Source: Bacteroidales bacterium (GTDB lineage Bacteria > Bacteroidota > Bacteroidia > Bacteroidales > F082). Taken from it: 46,128 nucleotides of DNA. Below the pieces are notes generated by a model, which did not search any database, was not told where the DNA came from, and saw only the letters and a list, made by a program, of their open reading frames with translations. The position numbers were made by a program, and so were the translations under genes. The stretch spans positions 1 through 46,128 of the forward strand of contig JAEEQP010000027.1 of the NCBI GenBank assembly GCA_016285355.1, given 5' to 3'. Positions 8,513 through 15,994 of this stretch are shown piece after piece. Position 1 is the stretch's first letter. Each line of letters begins with the position of its first letter.

Positions 8513-8584
8513 TGTAGGGCTGTCATACTATGGCAGCCGCACGATGAATTTCCGAAGCGGTTGCCACGGTGTGACAACCCTACA
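8513..8584. repeat. Long palindromic repeat between lipocalin and U32 genes
   Basis: The 28-bp arms 8513-8540 (starting TGTAGGGCTGTCATACTATG) and 8557-8584 (ending GTGTGACAACCCTACA) are reverse complements with a few mismatches, around a 16-bp loop. The right arm includes the stop codon of the U32 gene (8580-8582). No T-run follows, so this is a repeat element that may or may not also stop transcription. Confidence 0.75.
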
Positions 8585-9818
8585 CGGTGGAAACCACTTT
8601 ATAAACCTTGTCTCCGCGCCGCACCAACGACTTCACAGGAATGGAACAATACTCGCCCTTGACGGTCTGCTCAACAGAACCCAAATCCACGCGGATTTCG
8701 GTGAGGGTGTCCTCGTAAACGCCTGTCGTCGGGCCGATAATCATGATTTGTTCGCCAAGTTTCAGGTCGTGGCTATCCATGCGGATTTCAGCAACGCCTA
8801 ATTTGCTGTAATAGTTGGTAATCAGGCCGATATACTCTTTGGTTTGCGTGGCTTGCGAGCCGTACTTTTCCGACCATTCGAAAGTGCGGCGACCCAGATA
8901 ATAGCCATCCCAAAAGCCTCGGTTATAGACACTCTTCAAACGCTCCATCCATGCGTCGATTTTGTCTTGCGTGAAAGTGCCTTCTTGAATAGCTTTTATC
9001 GCCTCGCTGTAAACCGACACGGTTAATTTGGTATATTCCGGCGAGCGACCGCGACCTTCGATTTTCAGCACCTCGACACCGGCATCCAAAACTCTATCCA
9101 AAAACGGCAAGGTGCAAAGGTCTTTGGGCGACATAATGTATTCATTGTCAAGGGCCAACTCATAGCCTTCCTCGCGTTCGCGCACGTCGTAGCTGCGGCG
9201 ACAAAGTTGCAGGCAAGCACCTCGATTGGAAGAGGAATTGTAAAGGTCTTGGCTGAGATTGCACTTGCCCGAGATGGCCATGCACAGCGCGCCGTGGCAA
9301 AACACTTCGATACGGACCAAGTCGCCATGAGGCCCGCGAATCTGCTGACGTTCAATCTCTTCAGTGATGTGTTTTACTTGGTCGATGTTCAACTCACGAG
9401 CAGTCACCATTACATCAGCAAACTGGGAATAATAGCGCACCGCCTCCAAATTCGTGATATTGCATTGGGTGGACATGTGAACCTCGACACCGATTTGTCG
9501 GGCATACTGAATCACGCTCTGATCAGAGGCGATGATGGCTGAAATACCGTTGGCCTTGATAGCGTCCAAAAGCTGGTGCATCTCCTCCATTTCCTCGTCG
9601 TAAATCACCGTGTTGACTGTGACATAACTCTTTACGCCGTTTTCGTTGCAAGTCTCGGCTAATTGGCACAAGTCGTCCAAAGTAAAATTCTTGGCAGAGC
9701 GCGAGCGCATGTTGAGTTTACCGATACCGAAATAAACACTTCCGGCACCAGCTTGTATGGCGGCTGACAGGGCTTCGTACGAACCCACTGGAGCCATGAT
9801 TTCAATGTTTTGTTTCAT
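8580..9818 (-). CDS. U32-family protein, TrhP (YegQ)-like
   Basis: The 412 residues belong to peptidase family U32. Despite the name, characterised relatives (TrhP/YegQ, RlhA) take part in hydroxylation of tRNA or rRNA. The N-terminus (EIMAPVGSYEALSAAIQAGA) and the U32 signature EVFCHGALCMAISGKCNLS (171-189) with clustered Cys (174, 179, 186 and GACLQLC further on) are present. The length is close to the 450-residue TrhP branch, so a role in 5-hydroxyuridine formation in tRNA is the best inference. The next feature upstream on the strand is tRNA-Pro, probably a coincidence. The last two codons (GTG TAG) come from the palindromic repeat at 8513-8584. Confidence 0.87.
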   Translation of the reverse strand: MKQNIEIMAPVGSYEALSAAIQAGAGSVYFGIGKLNMRSRSAKNFTLDDLCQLAETCNENGVKSYVTVNTVIYDEEMEEMHQLLDAIKANGISAIIASDQSVIQYARQIGVEVHMSTQCNITNLEAVRYYSQFADVMVTARELNIDQVKHITEEIERQQIRGPHGDLVRIEVFCHGALCMAISGKCNLSQDLYNSSSNRGACLQLCRRSYDVREREEGYELALDNEYIMSPKDLCTLPFLDRVLDAGVEVLKIEGRGRSPEYTKLTVSVYSEAIKAIQEGTFTQDKIDAWMERLKSVYNRGFWDGYYLGRRTFEWSEKYGSQATQTKEYIGLITNYYSKLGVAEIRMDSHDLKLGEQIMIIGPTTGVYEDTLTEIRVDLGSVEQTVKGEYCSIPVKSLVRRGDKVYKVVSTV

Positions 9819-9838
9819 TTTCTATTCTTTAGGACGGC

Positions 9839-9887
9839 CCTTCGACAGGCTCAGGGACCTATCTAAGGTCGTTGAGCTTGTCAAAAC
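9839..9887. repeat. Palindromic repeat, intergenic copy
   Basis: Arms 9839-9860 (CCTTCGACAGGCTCAGGGAC..) and 9866-9887 (AGGTCGTTGAGCTTGTCAAA..) with a 5-bp loop. It is the same element as the one inside the PHP gene at 7469-7522. It lies upstream of the U32 gene, between it and tRNA-Pro. Confidence 0.8.
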
Positions 9888-9898
9888 GCCGCATTTAT

Positions 9899-9929
9899 GA
9901 AAAAAGTCAGCCTGTGATTCAGACTGACT
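9899..9929 (-). terminator. Terminator downstream of tRNA-Pro
   Basis: On the minus strand AGTCAG (9929-9924) pairs with CTGACT (9910-9905), with partial pairing inside the loop, and is followed by a T-run (9905-9901). Confidence 0.65.
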
Positions 9930-9937
9930 CTACAAAG

Positions 9938-10011
9938 TCGGGATGACAAGATTCGAACTTGCGGCCTCTTCGTCCCGAACGAAGCGCGCTACCGGGCTGC
10001 GCTACATCCCG
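9938..10011 (-). tRNA. tRNA-Pro (anticodon CGG)
   Basis: The minus strand folds as a 74-nt cloverleaf. The acceptor stem is CGGGATG (10011-10005) with CATCCCG (9945-9939) and discriminator A at 9938. The D arm is GCGC/GCGC. The anticodon stem CTTCG/CGAAG encloses loop TTCGGGA, giving anticodon CGG, which reads CCG (Pro). The T arm has the TTCGAAT loop. CCA is not encoded. A terminator hairpin follows. Confidence 0.95.
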
Positions 10012-10085
10012 AACCGTTTTGCGCTGCAAAATTACACAATTTTTCAATATGCGGTGCAAAATGTAGGATAGATTTTTCTTTTCCT

Positions 10086-10658
10086 TCAAAAATTGATGAT
10101 GCCAAGATGCTCCAAAAGAATTTTCAAGCCGATGAGAATCAGGATAATACCACCAAAAACACCTGCCGATTTCTCATATTTCGAACCAAACATATAACCA
10201 ATCTTCACACCCAAAATGGAGAACAAGAAGGTAGTAATACCTATGATAATGACTGACGACCAGAGTTTTTCCTGAATACATGCGAACGAAACGCCCACCG
10301 CCAAAGCATCGATGCTAGTAGCGATGGCTAAAAGGAACATGGTCTTGAAATCCAAGGAACTATTGTTTTCGCCTTCCTCCTTTTCGCCCCAAATGGCTTC
10401 GCGAATCATATTGGCACCGATGAGGAAGAGCAAACCAAAGGCAATCCAATGGTCGTATGCTTCGATAAACTCCTGAAACTGAGCCCCTAAAACATAGCCA
10501 ACGATGGGCATTAAGACTTGAAAACCGCCAAACCACAATCCGCAAACCAAGGCCATGCGCCAAGAGAAACTCTTGGTGGTCAAGCCTTTGCAAATGGAAA
10601 CCGAGAAGGCATCCATAGACAGGCCTACAGCAATCAACAGCAGTTCTATGAGGTTCAT
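10086..10658 (-). CDS. mntP: Putative manganese efflux pump MntP
   Basis: This is a six-helix membrane protein of the MntP (DUF204) family that exports Mn2+ across the inner membrane. The two internal repeats are visible, each with an acidic residue in a helix: VGLSMDAFSVSICKG near the N-terminus and ATSIDALAVGVSF in the second half. A charged loop (GEKEEGENNSS) separates them. I set the start at 10658 (MNLIELLLIAVGLSMDAF), giving 190 residues, the usual family size. The longer in-frame extension would run through the divergent promoter at 10693-10723 and adds non-family sequence. Regulation by an Mn2+ riboswitch or MntR site is not evident. Confidence 0.92.
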   Translation of the reverse strand: MNLIELLLIAVGLSMDAFSVSICKGLTTKSFSWRMALVCGLWFGGFQVLMPIVGYVLGAQFQEFIEAYDHWIAFGLLFLIGANMIREAIWGEKEEGENNSSLDFKTMFLLAIATSIDALAVGVSFACIQEKLWSSVIIIGITTFLFSILGVKIGYMFGSKYEKSAGVFGGIILILIGLKILLEHLGIINF

Positions 10659-10692
10659 TTCGATAGAATTGTGGCGCAAAAATAGGATTATT

Positions 10693-10723
10693 TTTGGCTG
10701 TAATAGAAAAAACCATACTTTTG
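10693..10723 (+). promoter_or_regulatory. Complete Bacteroidetes promoter of the beta-barrel gene
   Basis: TTTG at 10693-10696, a 19-bp spacer, then TACTTTTG at 10716-10723 match both elements of the primary sigma-factor promoter of Bacteroidetes. The ATG of the next gene is 23 nt downstream. Confidence 0.75.
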
Positions 10724-10746
10724 CAACCATTAAAACTGACACAAAT

Positions 10747-12087
10747 ATGAAAAGGACCTTACTACTAATGCTCGCCCTGCTATTGGCTGCGGGCAGCTTC
10801 GCACAAGACAAGCCAAAGAAAGCCAAGAAAGAAAAAGTCTACAACGAAAAAGGCGAAATCATCAAGAAAGGCTGGAACTTCGGGCCACTACCCGTGGTGG
10901 GCTACGATGCCGATTTAGGTTTCCAATACGGTGTGACCTGCGACATCTTCAACTTCGGCGACGGCTCACGCTATCCCCGCTACAACTACAAGTTCAATGT
11001 GGAGGCCTCGCGCTATACCAAAGGCTCAGGCGTGTTCCGCTTCTATAGCGACATGCCGTATGTCGTAAAAGACACGAAACTCTTCTTCGACGTGACCTAT
11101 TTCTACGCCAAGAAATACGAGTTCTTCGGCTTCAATGGCAATTTTGCAAGTTCTTTTGACCCCTATGCTGACTTGGAGGATGTGAAGAGTGGTTACTTTT
11201 ATCTCAACAGAAACCAATTCCGTGTTGTGGGAAGCATGCAGCGGCCTTTCTTCAATGTACCCAGTCTTTATTGGGCAGCGGGATTGGCCTATTACGGAAC
11301 CAAAATCGCTTCTTTGGATACCATCAAAATGCCTGACTATGCAGGCCAGTCCACATTATACGAAAACTATGTGCGGACTGGGCTTATCAATTCCGACGAG
11401 GCTTCGGGCGGCAACACGATTCAAATCCGCCTCGGTATGGTTTACGACAGCCGCGACCAAAACAGCGACCCAACTCGAGGCATCTATGCTGAAGGAACTT
11501 TGGTTGGAGGTTCGGATGGCATCAATAGCCACCTCTCCTTCACCTTCCTTTGGAGACATTTTGTACCCTTGTATAAGGACAAGCTGACTTTCGCCTACCG
11601 CTTAGGTGCCCAAAACCGCCTCGCGGGCAAGACTCCTTGGTACATGATCAACAACCTGAACACCTTGTTCTTCCAGAAGATGTACACCGAGGGTTTGGGA
11701 GGCAGCACAACTTTGCGTGGCGTGAACCGCAATAGTGTCATGGGCGAAGGTTTCGCATTTGCCAACTTGGAGTTGCGTTGGCGCATTGTGGGTTTCCAGT
11801 TCATCAACCAGAATTGGCAGGTGGGCTTGAATCCCTTCTTTGATGCCGGTTTGGTGACACAAAACTACCGCGATGAAAAGATGAAGGAGATTGACGAAAT
11901 GACGCATTTCCCACCTGTGCCTCAATTGTGCAGTAGCGAAAAAGAAAGGCTTCACATGAGCGCAGGCTGTGGCCTCAAACTCATCATGAACCGCAACCTC
12001 GTCGTGTCCGTCGACTTGGGCAAAGCCTTGGACAAACGCGACGGCGAGAAACTGAAGACATTTGTCGGATTTAATTACATTTTCTGA
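10747..12087 (+). CDS. Outer-membrane beta-barrel protein, BamA/TamA surface-antigen type
   Basis: The start at 10747 gives a clear signal peptide (MKRTLLLMLALLLAAGSFAQ) and lies 23 nt after a complete promoter. The 446 residues then have a Lys-rich linker, a GWNFGPLPVVGYDADLGFQYG block seen in Bacteroidetes Omp85-like proteins, alternating aromatic strands, and a surface-antigen-type C-terminal half (TTLRGVNRNSVMGEGFAFANLELRWRIVG). The last residue is Phe (GFNYIF), as for many barrels. There are no POTRA domains, so it is not BamA itself. A role in outer-membrane assembly or transport is inferred only from the fold. A strong bidirectional terminator follows. Confidence 0.82.
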   Translation: MKRTLLLMLALLLAAGSFAQDKPKKAKKEKVYNEKGEIIKKGWNFGPLPVVGYDADLGFQYGVTCDIFNFGDGSRYPRYNYKFNVEASRYTKGSGVFRFYSDMPYVVKDTKLFFDVTYFYAKKYEFFGFNGNFASSFDPYADLEDVKSGYFYLNRNQFRVVGSMQRPFFNVPSLYWAAGLAYYGTKIASLDTIKMPDYAGQSTLYENYVRTGLINSDEASGGNTIQIRLGMVYDSRDQNSDPTRGIYAEGTLVGGSDGINSHLSFTFLWRHFVPLYKDKLTFAYRLGAQNRLAGKTPWYMINNLNTLFFQKMYTEGLGGSTTLRGVNRNSVMGEGFAFANLELRWRIVGFQFINQNWQVGLNPFFDAGLVTQNYRDEKMKEIDEMTHFPPVPQLCSSEKERLHMSAGCGLKLIMNRNLVVSVDLGKALDKRDGEKLKTFVGFNYIF

Positions 12088-12161
12088 TTTTTTGGAAACA
12101 AATGCTCTGCGTTCGACGGAGTCAAATCTTACACAAATCTTACATTAATAGACTACAAAAC

Positions 12162-12196
12162 AATCGGTCGGCGAGGAAATCCCCTGCCGACCGATT
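12162..12196. terminator. Bidirectional terminator between the barrel gene and gpmA
   Basis: AATCGGTCGGC (12162-12172) and GCCGACCGATT (12186-12196) form a perfect 11-bp stem with a 13-nt loop that has further AGG/CCT pairing. A-rich and T-rich flanks suit both convergent genes. Confidence 0.8.
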
Positions 12197-12232
12197 CTTA
12201 TTTGTAACAGATTTGTGGTAGATTTGTTTCCC

Positions 12233-12979
12233 TTATTTTGCCTTACCTTGGTTAGCGACAGCGGCCATCAGGGCGGCCACCTTCTCAGGATCACCGAGGA
12301 AGAAGTCCTTCTGCAACTTCATGTTGTCGTCAAACTCGAAGACATACGGGATGCCCGTCGGGATGTTGAAAGCGATGATTTCGTCATTGCTCATGCCTTT
12401 CAGTACCTTCACCACACCGCGCAAACTATTGCCATGGGCCACCACCAATACTTGGTCGTGAGTCTCGAAGGCCTTCATGATGTTGTTCTCATAGTAGGGC
12501 ATCACACGCTCGATGGTGTCGCAGAGGGCTTCGGTGAGCGGGATCTGCTCATCAGTGAGCTCGGCATAGCGCGGGTCCATGCGGGGACTCTTGGGGTCGT
12601 TCATATCGAGCGCTGGCGGACGCACGTCGAAGGCACGGCGCCACAGGCGAACCTGCTCGTCGCCGTATTTCTCAGCGGTCATCTTCTTGTCGAGGCCTTG
12701 TAGCTGGCCGTACGACTTCTCATTGAGTCTCCATGACTTGTACACTGGCAGCCAGTCCATGTCCATGGCTTCGAGAGCTAGGTTCAGGGTCTTGATGGCA
12801 CGCTTGAGGTATGAGGTAAAGCAGATTTCGGGCTTGTAGCCGTTTTCTTTCAGCACCTTACCAGCTTCAATTGCTTCTTGGACACCTTTCTCAGAAAGGT
12901 CCACATTGGTCCACCCCGTAAAGAGGTTCAATTTGTTCCATTCACTTTCGCCGTGACGGATGAGGATTAGTTTTTTCAT
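12233..12979 (-). CDS. gpmA: 2,3-bisphosphoglycerate-dependent phosphoglycerate mutase
   Basis: This cytoplasmic glycolytic enzyme interconverts 3- and 2-phosphoglycerate through a phosphohistidine. Of the 248 residues, RHGESEWN (8-15) carries the phosphorylated His9, NEKSYG (86-91) the catalytic Glu87, and VVAHGNSLRG (179-188) the second His182. LFTGWTNVDLSEKG (19-32) is the usual substrate-binding block. Length is normal. It ends at the strong terminator at 12162-12196 and is preceded by the toxin-antitoxin remnant, whose restored toxin frame would end only 10 bp upstream of the gpmA start. Confidence 0.97.
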   Translation of the reverse strand: MKKLILIRHGESEWNKLNLFTGWTNVDLSEKGVQEAIEAGKVLKENGYKPEICFTSYLKRAIKTLNLALEAMDMDWLPVYKSWRLNEKSYGQLQGLDKKMTAEKYGDEQVRLWRRAFDVRPPALDMNDPKSPRMDPRYAELTDEQIPLTEALCDTIERVMPYYENNIMKAFETHDQVLVVAHGNSLRGVVKVLKGMSNDEIIAFNIPTGIPYVFEFDDNMKLQKDFFLGDPEKVAALMAAVANQGKAK

Positions 12980-12989
12980 TTTAATTATT

Positions 12990-13339
12990 TTATTTGATTT
13001 TGCTTAGTTTCTTGGGATTGATAGCTTGATGAACAATAGAAATCACACGAATTGTAGTTTTTGTGACAGAATAAACCACATAATATTTTTCATAAATGAT
13101 GTACCTGTAAACCTTTCTTTCCGTACTTTCAACAAACGACTTTTGGGATTTGCATGTGGCATTGATGGCAACGCAAAAATACGCCCCAATATCCCATTAA
13201 GGAATTTCTTTGCAGTATTGTCACCAAAAACCGTATAGCCATACATAATTACAGTTTCCAACTCTTTCAGGAAATTCTCAGTAATAACAAGCCTTGGTTT
13301 CTGCTGGCGTTTAGGCGTTATATGTTTTCGGCCAACCAT
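12990..13339 (-). pseudogene. RelE/ParE-type toxin with a single-base frameshift
   Basis: The annotated-length frame from ATG 13339 gives 98 residues ending at 13043, but only its first part (VITENFLKELETVIMYGYTVFG, then FLNGILGRIFALPS) looks like RelE/ParE. Beyond the A4 run (minus strand, 13144-13141) the family signal continues in another frame, with VYRYIIYEKYYVVYSV and VISIVHQAINPKK up to a TAA at 12992-12990. One extra A in that run would restore a 116-residue toxin of normal size. It is therefore either inactivated by a homopolymer deletion or affected by a sequencing error. It overlaps its antitoxin by 22 bp, as usual for toxin-antitoxin pairs. The toxin would cleave mRNA or poison gyrase, depending on subfamily. 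Confidence 0.75.
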
Positions 13340-13485
13340 GTCTCCAATCTACGATTGAACTCTCTTACACTCATATCACCAGACCTTTCATCTTCACGAA
13401 TCTTGTTTCGATAATCTTCCAGTGTTACCTCCACATCAGGATCAGGGAAAAGCCAGTTGATTTTCTTTGTCTTGGTAGTCGCCAT
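13318..13485 (-). CDS. RelB-like antitoxin
   Basis: A 55-residue protein starting at ATG 13485 (MATTKTKKINWLFPDPDVEV). An in-frame upstream ATG at 13512 exists but would add 9 atypical residues. The sequence has the Bacteroidetes antitoxin look: a basic N-terminus, a W-L-x-P-x-P-D-V core, then MSVREFNRRLETWL as an amphipathic helix that would wrap the toxin. It overlaps the downstream toxin gene by 22 bp. Even with the toxin frameshifted, the antitoxin is intact, as is common for decaying pairs. Confidence 0.72.
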   Translation of the reverse strand: MATTKTKKINWLFPDPDVEVTLEDYRNKIREDERSGDMSVREFNRRLETWLAENI

Positions 13486-13532
13486 AGGTTTTATTTTTTC
13501 GCAAAAATACAAACTTTTCTGAATTTGAAACG

Positions 13533-15218
13533 TTATTCCATTTTCTTTCTCTCCCGATGCTTTTTCGGTTGCTCTTCTTTGACTTCCTCTTCTTCATGAG
13601 ATTCTGTCGACGATTCCGTTGGTGTTTCCTCAGGCTTCATTTCGGGTGCAACCTGTGGCATTTCGGCCTCAATGCGGCGGAAAATGTCATCCTTATCTCT
13701 TGGCCTTGCCTCGTCGTGCCACTTAAAGCCCGACAGATAACGGCTACTTTCGTTCAAGTCGGTTTCGGGATACATCGTTTCCGAAATGCCTTTGAAGCCT
13801 TTAATTCGGGAAACGCTATTATTCTTCATCTCTATCACCATAGTCTCCGACTTCGATACGTCAATGCCAATAAGTCCTCCATCGTCGTCGCGAATCCAAT
13901 AAATAGTCTCGGCATTGTCGCCGTCCACGTTGACATGATGGATGTCGCCGTTCTTGAAAAATGAGGTGATGTCCATTCCTTTGATTTGGTTGAAACCCTC
14001 AATCGTGTCTTGCGAAATGATGAAGGCATTGCCTTTTTGCAACACCCACTCCACCGAGTTTTCCTTGACTTTGATGTCAATATCAGTGCCCGACATCTGG
14101 CTGTCCTCAGACCATAGAATCGGTGCCACGCGCATGCGGATAATGGAATCCTCCATCAAATAAGTGAGTGTGTCACATTTGCCCTGCAAGTCCGACTTGA
14201 AAAAGCGCACATGACGGCGGGCGATGAGTTTCTTAGCTTCTTCCTGTTGTTTGTCGAAATACATGAACAAGGTGTCACCGTGGATGTAAAGTGAGTCGCC
14301 ACCGTCGTAACTGATGGCGTAAGCACTGTCGGTGGCAAAGGAAAGGCCTTCGTTTTCCCACATTTCCATATAATCACCACGCATGACGATTTTATAGGAA
14401 GTGTCAATCATGTCCACTTGGCTGTAGGCCTGCGCCAAGCCCAAGTTACGGTCATAGAAAATGGAATCCGACCACATCAGTTGCGTTTCATTGTGCATGA
14501 AAGGCCGCTGGTCAAGATACACATGGTCTTCATTTACAAGATAATAACCATGCTTGCCTTCCAGTACATTCTCCTTATTAATAATAGTTGTCGGCCCCTC
14601 AAACCACATCTTCTCGATGCCTGTGTTATAAAACAAGGTGTCGGTATACATCTGGTATTTCGGGCTGAAGACTTCCACATTCTTGATGAAGCAAAACTCC
14701 TTGATGCGGTCGCGGTAATAGCCGTAATGGCTTTTCAGGGTCTTGTCGCCGCGATAAGTGGTCGCGCTGTCAGGATAGCTGGCAAGATGCAGGTTGCGGT
14801 CGTAGGTGAGATATTCGGTGAGCAAAGTCGTGGAATCATCAATCAACTTCACATTGTCGAAGAACTCGGCAAAACGCGTATTGCCATCATAATCAAGCAA
14901 ATCGCTGAACACTTCCACACTGTCGTTAACGATGATATGCACGTTCTGATAGGCATTGAAACTGTTGGTTTTCTCATAGAAATAGGCACTGTCACAGAAG
15001 AAATAAGCCGAGTCATGGCGCATCTTCACGTGGCCAATTAGCCGTTGCACGTCGCCCATGCTTTTTGAGTAAGTAGCAACGTCATAATGCAAAATGTTGA
15101 TGCGGGTCTTCTTGCGCTGCACAGTATCTTGTTCCTGAGCCACAATGACTTGCGACAACAGCAAAAACAATAAAAACAATATTGAGTTTTTCAATCTTTT
15201 ACGATGACCACTGACCAT
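13533..15218 (-). CDS. OstA-like (LptA/LptD-related) envelope protein
   Basis: A large Bacteroidetes protein with OstA/LptA-like beta-jellyroll repeats, probably periplasmic or outer-membrane associated and tied to LPS transport. From the ATG at 15218 it has a basic n-region and hydrophobic signal (NSILFLLFLLLSQVIVAQ). The body shows repeated OstA-type strands (NILHYDVATYSKSMGDVQRLIGHVKM, VFSDLLDYDGNTRFAEFFDNVKL). It ends in a charged Glu/Lys tail (HEEEEVKEEQPKKHRERKKME). An in-frame ATG at 15290 would add 24 residues encoded by an inverted repeat (15212-15267) and give an over-long n-region, so I prefer 15218. A -7 box at 15327-15320 is nearer to 15290, so the longer form remains possible. 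Confidence 0.8.
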   Translation of the reverse strand: MVSGHRKRLKNSILFLLFLLLSQVIVAQEQDTVQRKKTRINILHYDVATYSKSMGDVQRLIGHVKMRHDSAYFFCDSAYFYEKTNSFNAYQNVHIIVNDSVEVFSDLLDYDGNTRFAEFFDNVKLIDDSTTLLTEYLTYDRNLHLASYPDSATTYRGDKTLKSHYGYYRDRIKEFCFIKNVEVFSPKYQMYTDTLFYNTGIEKMWFEGPTTIINKENVLEGKHGYYLVNEDHVYLDQRPFMHNETQLMWSDSIFYDRNLGLAQAYSQVDMIDTSYKIVMRGDYMEMWENEGLSFATDSAYAISYDGGDSLYIHGDTLFMYFDKQQEEAKKLIARRHVRFFKSDLQGKCDTLTYLMEDSIIRMRVAPILWSEDSQMSGTDIDIKVKENSVEWVLQKGNAFIISQDTIEGFNQIKGMDITSFFKNGDIHHVNVDGDNAETIYWIRDDDGGLIGIDVSKSETMVIEMKNNSVSRIKGFKGISETMYPETDLNESSRYLSGFKWHDEARPRDKDDIFRRIEAEMPQVAPEMKPEETPTESSTESHEEEEVKEEQPKKHRERKKME

Positions 15219-15267
15219 GACTATGACCGCTTTTACTCTATCGTTAAAGCTGTCATAGTTATAGTCA
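15212..15267. repeat. Inverted repeat overlapping the start of the OstA-like gene
   Basis: Arms 15212-15233 (TGACCATGACTATGACCGCT..) and 15246-15267 are reverse complements at 19 of 22 positions, with a 12-bp loop. A related, longer element lies at 30186-30282 and shares the ATGACCGCTTTTAC segment. Confidence 0.7.
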
Positions 15268-15319
15268 CAAGTCATAGTTTTGAGATTCATATCACAATAA
15301 ATACTTTAAATTAATGCCG

Positions 15320-15327
15320 CAAAATTA
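15320..15327 (-). promoter_or_regulatory. -7 box of the OstA-like gene
   Basis: TAATTTTG on the minus strand, 29 nt before the ATG at 15290 and about 100 nt before the ATG at 15218. Confidence 0.45.
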
Positions 15328-15368
15328 AGATTATTGTCTGAATTGAGCCAATGAATCGAAAAAACATC

Positions 15369-15376
15369 TATTTTTG
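15369..15376 (+). promoter_or_regulatory. -7 box of the small ORF-mazG unit
   Basis: TATTTTTG, 33 nt before the short ORF at 15410 and 168 nt before the MazG-like gene. No TTTG at the right distance upstream. Confidence 0.45.
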
Positions 15377-15409
15377 ACGCAACGAATAGCATCACAAAAC
15401 CTACAAAAC

Positions 15410-15526
15410 ATGCAAAACATCAAAGAAAACAAGGGCGGCTTCACAACCGTGTCGCCGCCGGGAAGCAGCCGGTTGGCGTGCTTCCTCTGCCCAACAAAAG
15501 GTTTTGAGCGTTTTGCTAGTTTGTGA
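15410..15526 (+). CDS. Possible 38-aa leader or small ORF upstream of mazG
   Basis: ATG at 15410 opens a 38-codon frame (MQNIKENKGGFTTVS..., ending KGFERFASL) that stops at TGA 15524-15526, 18 bp before the MazG-like ATG. It sits 33 nt after a TATTTTTG box, where a real first gene would be. Codon use is GC-rich with no domain. It includes a hairpin, GGCGGC (15434-15439) with GCCGCC (15454-15459). The opposite strand also has an open frame. It may be a leader peptide, a small protein, or repeat DNA that happens to be open. Confidence 0.3.
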   Translation: MQNIKENKGGFTTVSPPGSSRLACFLCPTKGFERFASL

Positions 15527-15544
15527 CAAAATGGAATTAGCATT

Positions 15545-15874
15545 ATGACGATAAAAGAAGCCCAAACCGCCGTTGACGAATGGATTAAGACTTACGGCGT
15601 GCGTTATTTCAGCGAACTGACCAACATGGCCCTGCTGACCGAGGAAGTCGGCGAACTGGCCCGCATCATCGCCCGCACCTATGGCGAGCAATCGTTCAAA
15701 GAATCGGACAAAAACCGCAATATGGCCGACGAGATGGCTGATGTCCTCTGGGTGCTGCTCTGCTTAGCCAACCAAACTGGTGTCGACCTCACCGAAGCCT
15801 TTGCCAAGAATATGGAGAAGAAGACGCAACGGGATAGGGAGCGGCATTTGAGGAATGAGAAGTTGATGGCATGA
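15545..15874 (+). CDS. MazG-like nucleotide pyrophosphohydrolase
   Basis: A 109-residue single-domain MazG-type NTP pyrophosphohydrolase, which hydrolyses (d)NTPs or related nucleotides to monophosphates and PPi with Mg2+. The acidic metal site is visible as LLTEEVGELARI (E-E-x-x-E) followed by ADEMADVLWVL (E-x-x-D), typical of the all-alpha NTP-PPase fold. The size corresponds to half of the double-domain E. coli MazG and is normal for this branch. It follows the 38-codon ORF by 18 bp. The substrate is unknown. Confidence 0.87.
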   Translation: MTIKEAQTAVDEWIKTYGVRYFSELTNMALLTEEVGELARIIARTYGEQSFKESDKNRNMADEMADVLWVLLCLANQTGVDLTEAFAKNMEKKTQRDRERHLRNEKLMA

Positions 15875-15906
15875 ATCAAGTTGGGTTTTCTCTGCCATTT
15901 ATTTTA

Positions 15907-15964
15907 AAATCTTCAATGAAATGAAGAAATTCGATTGAAAATCTTCAATTGAATGAAGATTTTT
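15907..15964 (+). repeat. 58-bp direct repeat, left copy
   Basis: This copy differs at only about four positions from 17131-17188, on the other side of the ATPase gene. It begins AAATCTTCAATGAAATGAAG and contains internal palindromes (CTTCA-N6-TGAAG twice). The last bases adjoin the TATTTTTG promoter box of the ATPase gene. Confidence 0.85.
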
Positions 15965-15965
15965 G

Positions 15966-15973
15966 TATTTTTG
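15966..15973 (+). promoter_or_regulatory. -7 box of the ATPase gene
   Basis: TATTTTTG directly after the left 58-bp repeat and 21 nt before the ATG at 15995. It shows that the in-frame upstream ATG at 15953 cannot be the start in this transcript. Confidence 0.55.
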
Positions 15974-15994
15974 CGGAGTAAAAACGATCAAACC

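Noticed and set aside
9899..10011. Possible attachment site for a mobile element at tRNA-Pro
   Set aside because: No integrase gene and no second copy of the tRNA 3' end are present in the window.
10555..10746. N-terminal extension of the barrel protein
   Set aside because: It lies upstream of and across the complete promoter at 10693-10723, and the ATG at 10747 begins a signal peptide.
10659..10826. N-terminal extension of MntP
   Set aside because: The extra residues do not fit the family and overlap the divergent promoter; the usual MntP start is at 10658.
13043..13339. Programmed -1 frameshift in the RelE-like toxin
   Set aside because: The sequence around CCCAAAAG is not in phase as a slippery heptamer in the toxin frame, and RelE genes do not normally need frameshifting; a simple indel is more likely.
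15331..15543. A 70-residue minus-strand ORF opposite the small ORF
   Set aside because: It runs against the promoter box at 15369 and over the OstA leader; no domain and unusual composition.
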